Part shown: positions 14,089 through 20,544 of the stretch, one piece after another | How positions within the stretch are numbered: position 1 is the stretch's first letter | How the letters are laid out: every line of letters begins with the position of its first letter | Assembly: GCA_030450335.1 (NCBI GenBank) | Contig: JAKDIS010000039.1 | Span: forward strand, 1-20,544 | Length of the DNA stretch: 20,544 bases | Source: Corynebacterium sp. | GTDB lineage: Bacteria > Actinomycetota > Actinomycetes > Mycobacteriales > Mycobacteriaceae | Reading direction: 5' to 3' | Translations under genes and position numbers: made by a program | The notes under the pieces: generated by a model | What the model saw: only the letters and a program-made list of their open reading frames with translations | Told to the model about the DNA's origin: nothing | Database searches by the model: none

Positions 14089-15375
14089 TCAAGATTTGGT
14101 AACAACTATAGGCAGTCTGAGGGTTGTACGCCAGAAGTACGTTTCCCCTCCCCCCGCTCCGGGTAGCTCGGGGGCTTCAACAGTGCTATCACCGGTGCGC
14201 CCGCCGTGAAGTCGGGCGGTCAACGTACCCCCGGCCTTTGTCGCTCGGGCTCGCATGGAACCCAGCCCCATACCCCCGGACGTCAATTCGTCCGGCGGGG
14301 TGGGGCGTCGCGTCGGGTTCGTCATACTGACTTCGAACACGTCGCCATCGACCCGGCACTCCAGGTGGATGGTCGCGCGAGGAGAGGAGTGCTTCGCCGC
14401 GTTGGACGTCATCTCCGTGAGGACCTTGATGACGGTGTCGCGGTCTGTCCACGCGGCGGCATCGGCCTTGGTTGACTCCGCCGGTGCAGGGTCGTTCAGT
14501 ACCGCAGCTATGCCTGGTGGCAGTTGAAGTCTCGCGCGGAGTTGCAGCGAGTGAGCCTCGAGTTCCTGCTCGATCCTTCCGACGGCGACATCCAGGGGAG
14601 GACTGGCGGTGCGGGTGCGGAAGGACACTCTGTTCGGCTTCTCGTTGAGCAACTGCAGCATGGTGCGGAGATTCGACAACGCTTCGCGTGAAGACTCGGA
14701 GATATTCTCCAGACTCTGCCGATGGTTGTGCTCCTCGCCGGGGGGCAGCAGGGTGAGCGCCTGGGCCTGCATCACCACGCTGGTCAGCGAGGTGGCCACC
14801 GAATCGTGCAGCTCGCGGGCCAGCTCGAGGCGCTGTTCACGCTCCTGTTCGGCGAGCGAAGCCCGCATGTTCTTCTGCTGACGTTGGTGCCGGTCGCGGG
14901 TGTATCCGAGCAGGAGAGCGGCGGTGAGCATGATGCCACCGACCGTGAGCGAGACTATGTCAGTCATGAGTGCCTGGGCCACCGGATCGATCGCGGCGAG
15001 GACCCAATGGGCGAAAGTGAGGCAGACCGCAAGCAAAATCTGGCCACTGGCGGCGACGATCTCCACGATCAGCATCGTGAAGAAGACCGAGTACAGCGGA
15101 AGGAGATCAGCTACCAGAAAGGACGACAGGACCATCAGCAGGGACAACGTCGAGACTGCCACCGGGAACTTTGCGGCGCAGGCGATGAGCGCCAAGGTGA
15201 CTACCGCGTAGCCCGTCGTTCCTGCCGAGGCGGGGCTGGGGGCCTCCATCAGCTCGAAACCCATGAGCGATGCGGCGAGCACGGTCTCGACCACACCGAG
15301 CCGGGTGATCCGGCTGGCCCGCAGCATGCGGAGCAGCCGGTTGGGGCGGTGAGGCGCCCGGGTTGGAGAGTTCAC
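14089..15375 (-). CDS. membrane histidine kinase, HisKA_3 (NarX/DesK-like) type
   Basis: 428 residues. The first 160 hold about five to six hydrophobic helices (about 28-43, 53-70, 72-90, 93-121, 138-157) with short loops and no large extracellular sensor domain. A coiled-coil-like basic/acidic stretch (160-188) leads to the H-box ARELHDSVATSL with H190. The ATPase domain has N-box TEMTSNAAKHSS (N325) and G-box GGMGLGSMRARA (367-378). Near the C-terminus is a Gly/Glu-rich insertion (about 391-411). The start is GTG 15375, 12 bp after the aminotransferase stop, with AGGA upstream. It presumably phosphorylates the response regulator encoded two genes downstream. The many-helix, loop-poor sensor is compatible with a membrane-associated or small peptide ligand. 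Confidence 0.93.
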   Translation of the reverse strand: MNSPTRAPHRPNRLLRMLRASRITRLGVVETVLAASLMGFELMEAPSPASAGTTGYAVVTLALIACAAKFPVAVSTLSLLMVLSSFLVADLLPLYSVFFTMLIVEIVAASGQILLAVCLTFAHWVLAAIDPVAQALMTDIVSLTVGGIMLTAALLLGYTRDRHQRQQKNMRASLAEQEREQRLELARELHDSVATSLTSVVMQAQALTLLPPGEEHNHRQSLENISESSREALSNLRTMLQLLNEKPNRVSFRTRTASPPLDVAVGRIEQELEAHSLQLRARLQLPPGIAAVLNDPAPAESTKADAAAWTDRDTVIKVLTEMTSNAAKHSSPRATIHLECRVDGDVFEVSMTNPTRRPTPPDELTSGGMGLGSMRARATKAGGTLTARLHGGRTGDSTVEAPELPGAGGGETYFWRTTLRLPIVVTKS

Positions 15376-15387
15376 GTTCGGTGCGTC

Positions 15388-16653
15388 CTACTGCCGGTAC
15401 GAGGACAGGAAGTTGCCCAGGCGCTCGATCGCCTCGGCGAGGTCCTGCTTCCACGGCAGGGTGACCACCCGGAAGTGGTCCGGAGATGGCCAGTTCATGC
15501 CCGTGCCCTGCACCATCTGGATCTTCTCCGAGCGCAGCAGGTCGAACATGAACTGCTCGTCGTCGTGGATCTCGTGGACCTCGGGGTCGATCTTCGGGAA
15601 CGCGTACAGCGCACCCATCGGCTTGACCACGCTGATGCCCGGGATCTCGTTGAGCTTCGTGTAGGCGGTGTTGCGCTGCTCCAGCAGGCGGCCGCCGGGG
15701 AGCACCAGGTCGTCGATGGACTGGCGTCCGGACAGGGCGACCTGGATGCCGTACTGGGCGGGCACGTTGGCGCACAGACGGGTCGACGCCAGCAGCGTGA
15801 GCCCCTCGATGAAGCCCTTCGCGTGTTCCTTCGGTCCGGTGATCACCGCCCAGCCGGCACGGTAGCCGGCGACACGGTAGGCCTTCGACAGGCCGTTGAA
15901 GGTGATGCACAGCAGGTCGGGGGCCAGCGACGCGGTGTTCACGTGCACGGCGTCGTCGTAGAGGATCTTGTCGTAGATCTCGTCGGAGAGCAGCAGCAGG
16001 GAGTGCTCGCGGGCGATGTTCACGATCTTCTGCACCACCTCGCGGCTGTACACCGCGCCGGTGGGGTTGTTCGGGTTGATGATCACGATCGCCTTCGTGC
16101 GCTCGGTGATCTTCGACTCGATGTCCTCGATCGAGGGGGCCCAGTCGTCCTCCTCGTCGCAGAGGTAGTGCACGGGCTTGCCGCCGGACAGGGTCGTCGC
16201 CGCAGTCCACAGGGGGTAGTCCGGTGCGGGGATGAGCACCTCGTCGCCGTCGTTGAGCAGCGCCTGGGTGGTCATCGTGATCAGCTCGGAGACACCGTTG
16301 CCGATGAAGACGTCGTCGATGTCGAAGCTGGGGAACCCGGGCACGACCTCGTAGCGCGAGACCACGGCGCGACGTGCCGAGGGGATGCCCTTGGACTGGG
16401 AGTAGCCCTGGGCGAACGGCAGGGCGGCGATCATGTCCTGGACGATCGTGTCCGGGGCGTCGAAGCCGAAGGCTGCCGGGTTACCGGTGTTGAGCTTGAG
16501 GATCCGGTGCCCGTCGGCCTCCATCCGCTCGGCCTCGGAGTTCACCGGGCCACGGATCTCGTACAGGACGTTCTGGAGCTTCGTCGACTGGTCGAGCGGA
16601 CGGAGTTGACCGGATCCGCCGAGCCCCTGCGCGTTGTTCTCTTCAGTGCTCAT
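15388..16653 (-). CDS. alaT: alanine aminotransferase-type PLP enzyme (AlaT-like)
   Basis: 421 residues, class I/II fold. Expected role: pyruvate plus glutamate to alanine plus 2-oxoglutarate in the cytosol. PLP-binding features are intact: NPNNPTG (193-199), LLSDEIYDKI with D224 and Y227, Schiff-base Lys in FNGLSKAYRVAGYRAGW (K257), and a C-terminal FRVVTLP Arg for the substrate carboxylate. The N-terminus TKLQNVLYEIRGPV is characteristic of AlaT proteins. The start ATG 16653 has no SD but CACAAT lies 7 nt upstream, suggesting a leaderless message. It heads the probable operon with histidine kinase, secreted peptide and response regulator. A related aminotransferase specificity cannot be excluded. 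Confidence 0.92.
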   Translation of the reverse strand: MSTEENNAQGLGGSGQLRPLDQSTKLQNVLYEIRGPVNSEAERMEADGHRILKLNTGNPAAFGFDAPDTIVQDMIAALPFAQGYSQSKGIPSARRAVVSRYEVVPGFPSFDIDDVFIGNGVSELITMTTQALLNDGDEVLIPAPDYPLWTAATTLSGGKPVHYLCDEEDDWAPSIEDIESKITERTKAIVIINPNNPTGAVYSREVVQKIVNIAREHSLLLLSDEIYDKILYDDAVHVNTASLAPDLLCITFNGLSKAYRVAGYRAGWAVITGPKEHAKGFIEGLTLLASTRLCANVPAQYGIQVALSGRQSIDDLVLPGGRLLEQRNTAYTKLNEIPGISVVKPMGALYAFPKIDPEVHEIHDDEQFMFDLLRSEKIQMVQGTGMNWPSPDHFRVVTLPWKQDLAEAIERLGNFLSSYRQ

Positions 16654-16660
16654 TCCAGTA

Positions 16661-16666
16661 ATTGTG
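16661..16666 (-). promoter_or_regulatory. -10 element for alaT operon
   Basis: CACAAT on the minus strand matches four of six TATAAT positions and ends 7 nt before ATG 16653. No good -35 is seen. Consistent with a leaderless transcript. Confidence 0.4.
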
Positions 16667-16719
16667 CCAGTCCACCTGTCGCCGTGACAGCCGACTACCG
16701 GAACTGGGGCACCGATCCG

Positions 16720-16734
16720 GCCGAAAAGGTCGGC
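16720..16734 (-). terminator. small hairpin upstream of alaT
   Basis: GCCGA-AAAGG-TCGGC in the 96-bp gap after the membrane-protein stop. It is a short stem without a T-run, so only a weak terminator candidate. Confidence 0.3.
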
Positions 16735-16749
16735 GGAACCGGTGGCTCG

Positions 16750-18000
16750 CTACTGGGGGCTGTCCTCCCCTGACTCCCCGCCGCCGGTTCCGGCACCGCC
16801 GGACTCGCCGTTGTCGGTGCCGTCACCGGTGTCGGTGCCGCCACCGGTGCCATTGCCGGTACCGCCGCCGTTGTTCCCGGTACCGGTCCCGTTTCCGGAG
16901 TTGTTTCCGGAGTTGTTGCCGTTCCCCGAGTTGTTCCCGTTCCCGTTCCCGTTGTTGCCGCTGTTGCCGCTGTTGCCGCCACCGGAGTTTTCAGAGGGGG
17001 AGGACGGTGCCTGCGACGACGGTGACGCCGGCGCGGAATCCTCGGACTCCTCCGGGGAGGGGGAGTAGTACTCGTCGGGCTCGTCGTACTCGGGTTCGTA
17101 GTAGGTGGAACCGGAGTCGGAGCCACTGTTCGGCTGCGCGGTGGGGATCGGGCTGCTGGGGTCCCAGGCCTCGCGGGTGGGGTAGTTCGGTTCCACGCTG
17201 CTGTAGGGCGACTGGCGCTCCTGGTCGCTGCCGGAGTTCATCATGGCGACGGCGGTCGCCGCCCCGCCGACGGACAGCACCCCGCCGATCACGAGGATCC
17301 ACCCCCAGGTGGGGAAGCGCCCGTACCAGGGGCGCGAGGAGTTCTTCGTGGACGTCCCGTCGCCACTACCACTGCCGCCACTGCTGCTGCCGGTCCCCGT
17401 GCCGGACGCCGCGGCGGCGCTGCCGGACGCGGCCGACTCTCCGGTCCCGGTGGACGCTGCGCTGGACGTGGTCGGGGCGTCGGCTGACGCTTCGCCCGAC
17501 GTTCCGGTCGACGCGCTGGCCGCGCCTGCCGACCCTGCGGCGCCAGCCGCTCCCGCCGCACCGGCGACACCGGCCAGGGGGAGGACGCTGGTCGCGGAAT
17601 CCTCGTCGGAGCCCGCGTCCGTGCTTGGGCCGGCATTCGGGCCGGCGTCCCCGCCCGGGGCGTGCTTGAGTTCGTGGCCGGAGATCTGCTCGTCGTCCAC
17701 GACGGGGATGATGCCGGTGACCTCGGGGTCGTTGGTGGACCCCAGGGGCGCCTCGGCCTCCCCGGCGTCCCCGGTGTCGTCGGTCACCTCGGCGGATTCG
17801 GCGTCGATGACCTCGGTGTTCTCGTCGGAGTCGTCGCGCGCGCCGGAGTCGTCGATCTCGGCGGCGAAACCGTCGGTGCCGTCGGAACTCCCGGAACCGG
17901 CGGCATCGCCGCCCATGGTGAACTCGGTGTCCTCGAACGCGTCAGTGTCGCGCGGGAGGTCGTCACCATGGTGGCGGTGGGGGTCTGAGGGGTTGCTCAT
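16750..18000 (-). CDS. single-pass membrane protein with Gly/Asn/Ser-rich tail
   Basis: 416 residues, no family recognised. Residues 1-230 are acidic and Ala/Gly/Ser/Thr-rich, with an AGAAGAAGAAGSAGAA stretch near 146-161, ending in basic SSRPWYGRFP. One hydrophobic helix follows (232-254). Residues 255-416 start with Pro/Tyr/Glu-rich sequence (YYEPEYDEPDEYYSPSPEE) and end in long GN/GT-rich low complexity. The basic flank before the helix predicts N-in, C-out topology, with the tail reaching the cell envelope. ATG 18000 is preferred to GTG 18048 for its typical start; a partial SD (GAAGAG) precedes it. It lies 96 bp upstream of the alaT start. Function is unknown. Confidence 0.75.
   Translation of the reverse strand: MSNPSDPHRHHGDDLPRDTDAFEDTEFTMGGDAAGSGSSDGTDGFAAEIDDSGARDDSDENTEVIDAESAEVTDDTGDAGEAEAPLGSTNDPEVTGIIPVVDDEQISGHELKHAPGGDAGPNAGPSTDAGSDEDSATSVLPLAGVAGAAGAAGAAGSAGAASASTGTSGEASADAPTTSSAASTGTGESAASGSAAAASGTGTGSSSGGSGSGDGTSTKNSSRPWYGRFPTWGWILVIGGVLSVGGAATAVAMMNSGSDQERQSPYSSVEPNYPTREAWDPSSPIPTAQPNSGSDSGSTYYEPEYDEPDEYYSPSPEESEDSAPASPSSQAPSSPSENSGGGNSGNSGNNGNGNGNNSGNGNNSGNNSGNGTGTGNNGGGTGNGTGGGTDTGDGTDNGESGGAGTGGGESGEDSPQ
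16840..16985. repeat. in-frame short repeats coding Gly/Asn/Ser tail
   Basis: Runs of short units such as TTGCCGCTG (three near 16956-16980), GTTTCCGGA and TTCCCG. Length variation between strains by slippage is expected. Confidence 0.7.
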
Positions 18001-18134
18001 CTGGTCTCTTCGTCTCGTCACACGGTTCTGCGACGTGCCGAGTGGCACCGGCGCGGGGAACGGTCGCGTCCATTCTAGCCCCCGTCGACCGTCTCACTAA
18101 CCCACGGCGGCGTCGGACGTGTCGCCGGCACCGC
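18001..18134. other. gap between hydrolase stop and membrane-protein start
   Basis: Both neighbours are on the minus strand. The gap has a small GTGCC-GAGT-GGCAC hairpin near 18035-18048. No gene or clear promoter box was identified. Confidence 0.35.
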
Positions 18135-19061
18135 TCACGGGGCCAGCCAGGACAGGATCTCGGCGCGTCCCGCCCGGCCTTCGGGGACGGGCAGCAGCGG
18201 GTAGTTGTGCAGTGCACCGTCCACGACGGTGGCCTCGCAGCCGGTGCGCTGCGCCAGCAGCACCGCGTCCGCGTGCAGGACGTCACGGGTGCCGCTCCAC
18301 ACGCGGACCGGGGGTAGCGTCCCCAGCTGGGCGTCGGACGCCGCGAGCGGGCTGACCAGCGGGTCGTCGACGCCCACGTGGCGTCCCCACGCCTCCCCGG
18401 CGACGCGTAGCGCGTCCGGGTGCAGCAACGGGTCGGTGTCGACGAGGTCGTCGGTGCCGGGGCTGTGGCAGGTGGCGTCCAGCCAGGGGCTGATCAGTGC
18501 GATCCGGTCGATCCTGCCGGCGGTCCCGGACCGGTCCTGCCGGTCGATCAGCCAGCCCAGGGCGAGTCCGGCGCCGGCGGAGTCCGCAGCGAGGGTGACG
18601 CGCAGGCACGAGGTCCCGGCCTCGGCGAGGGCCCGGTCCACGACCACGTCGAGCAGACGTGCGGCGGCGGTGGCGTCGAACTCCGGGGCGAGCCCGTAGT
18701 CCGGGACGACGACCTTCATCCCGGCGCCGGCGATCTCGCTGACCAGTGACCAGTGCCGGGCGCTCAGGCCGTTCACGTAGCCGCCGCCGTGCACGTACAC
18801 GCAGATGTCCAGCGGGGTGTCTCGCGGGGCGTCGGTCGCGGGCACCAGGGAGTAGGTGTCGAAGTCCCCGTCGTCGGTGGTCAGCGTGTCCAGGACGACA
18901 TGGTTGACCTGGTAGAGCTCGTGGGGGACCGGGGTGGAGGTCCGCGGGGTGGACATGAGTTCGCGGACCTTCGCCGGCGAGCGCCAGGACGTGCCCCCGG
19001 CCAGACCGGAGAGGCCGGGCAGTCCGGGGGCGGCGGCGAGGAGGCGCATCTGCAGGCTCAT
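18135..19061 (-). CDS. alpha/beta hydrolase, hormone-sensitive lipase-like
   Basis: 308 residues. The oxyanion-hole motif HGGGYVNG is at 91-98. The nucleophile elbow is AADSAGAG with S161; family IV esterases usually have GDSAGG, so the Gly before Asp is Ala here. D260 (VWSGTRDVLHADA) and H285 (DGALHNYPLLP) complete the triad. An ester or lipid hydrolase role is a family inference and the substrate is unknown. ATG 19061 is preferred because AGGA lies 9 nt upstream; ATG 19049 is an alternative. No convincing signal peptide is seen, although the first 20 residues are moderately hydrophobic. The gene is divergent from dnaK and shares its control region. Confidence 0.88.
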   Translation of the reverse strand: MSLQMRLLAAAPGLPGLSGLAGGTSWRSPAKVRELMSTPRTSTPVPHELYQVNHVVLDTLTTDDGDFDTYSLVPATDAPRDTPLDICVYVHGGGYVNGLSARHWSLVSEIAGAGMKVVVPDYGLAPEFDATAAARLLDVVVDRALAEAGTSCLRVTLAADSAGAGLALGWLIDRQDRSGTAGRIDRIALISPWLDATCHSPGTDDLVDTDPLLHPDALRVAGEAWGRHVGVDDPLVSPLAASDAQLGTLPPVRVWSGTRDVLHADAVLLAQRTGCEATVVDGALHNYPLLPVPEGRAGRAEILSWLAP

Positions 19062-19128
19062 GGGGGTCGATCCTAGGGCAGCGGGGGTGGGCCCCAAAAC
19101 AGGCCCGTGGAAAAAAGTTGAGCGGATC

Positions 19129-19158
19129 GGGAACAACTTTGCGGTGCGGCGAGTTGTA
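19129..19158 (+). promoter_or_regulatory. SigH-type heat/oxidative stress promoter of dnaK
   Basis: GGGAACA (19129-19135) and GTTGTA (19153-19158) are separated by 17 bp, fitting the GGAAY / GTT pattern of actinobacterial SigH promoters. Confidence 0.6.
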
Positions 19159-19172
19159 CAGGATGTCAGACA

Positions 19173-19191
19173 TTGAGTCGCAAGCACTCAA
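19173..19191 (+). promoter_or_regulatory. HAIR element 1 (HspR operator)
   Basis: TTGAGT-N7-ACTCAA matches the HspR-associated inverted repeat CTTGAGT-N7-ACTCAAG apart from its outermost bases. It lies between the SigH-type promoter and the SigA-like promoter. Confidence 0.8.
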
Positions 19192-19197
19192 CTCAGG

Positions 19198-19226
19198 TTG
19201 ACACCTCGGAATGTCAGGTGCAGACT
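19198..19226 (+). promoter_or_regulatory. SigA-like promoter of dnaK
   Basis: A consensus -35 TTGACA (19198-19203) is followed after 17 bp by CAGACT (19221-19226), a weak -10. Confidence 0.55.
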
Positions 19227-19245
19227 TGAGCGCGGCTCACTTAAC
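19225..19245 (+). promoter_or_regulatory. HAIR element 2 (imperfect HspR operator)
   Basis: CTTGAGC-N7-ACTTAAC overlaps the -10 and start region of the SigA-like promoter, in the right place for repression by HspR. A CTCAAG half-site follows at 19249-19254. Confidence 0.6.
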
Positions 19246-19274
19246 AAGCTCAAGAACAGCAGGAGGAAGTCACC

Positions 19275-20544
<1,270 letters not shown>

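Noticed and set aside
14722..16773. 683-codon plus-strand frame opposite the histidine kinase and aminotransferase
   Set aside because: It runs antisense across two clear genes and has no recognisable motif.
17243..18100. Plus-strand Ala/Pro/Ser-rich frame opposite the membrane protein
   Set aside because: Both strands are open because of low complexity. The minus-strand frame has a credible start, charged N-terminus and a TM helix with a basic flank, so it is preferred.

Overview
The window looks like chromosomal DNA of a high-GC actinobacterium, most likely a Corynebacterium or a close relative. The reasons are the strong G/C bias at third codon positions, a dnaK gene preceded by HAIR (HspR) operators and a SigH-type promoter, a Dcd protein of the actinobacterial type, an AlaT-type aminotransferase, a type B PutA, and several genes that appear to lack a leader. 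The species assignment is inference.

Layout. 1-1850: purine-rich repeat DNA, then a 14-TM drug-exporter-type MFS gene (+). 1847-6282: a FrnE/DsbA-like oxidoreductase and the bifunctional proline catabolism enzyme PutA (both -). 6283-6462: a divergent control region with two palindromes. 6463-7929: an unusual regulator (+) with an extra N-terminal HTH ahead of a GntR/FadR-FCD module. 7995-9736: a lower-GC, accessory-looking block on the minus strand, in transcription order higB toxin, higA antitoxin, a small P-loop kinase-like protein and a HIT-family protein. 9737-10323: no convincing protein gene, but a strong plus-strand terminator and a copy of the 3' half of tRNA-Gly. 10324-11763: an APC amino acid permease (-), lying between that tRNA fragment and the intact tRNA-Gly(CCC) at 11969-12042. 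12157-12768: dcd (+) with a strong terminator.

13034-16653 reads on the minus strand as one probable operon: alaT-type aminotransferase, membrane histidine kinase, an 80-residue secreted peptide precursor with two cysteines, and a NarL/LuxR response regulator, with gaps of 12, 33 and 26 bp. The secreted Cys peptide between a kinase and its regulator is the most interesting object here: it could be the signal, a target or an accessory of the two-component system. 16750-18000 (-) encodes a single-pass membrane protein with a long Gly/Asn/Ser-rich tail. 18135-19061 (-) is an HSL-type alpha/beta hydrolase. 19275 to the window end (+) is the 5' part of dnaK under apparent SigH, SigA and HspR control.

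Functional themes are proline and alanine metabolism, stress response, dUTP/dCTP balance, signalling, and a small toxin-antitoxin island next to a tRNA gene. All family calls come from reading motifs; no database search was run.
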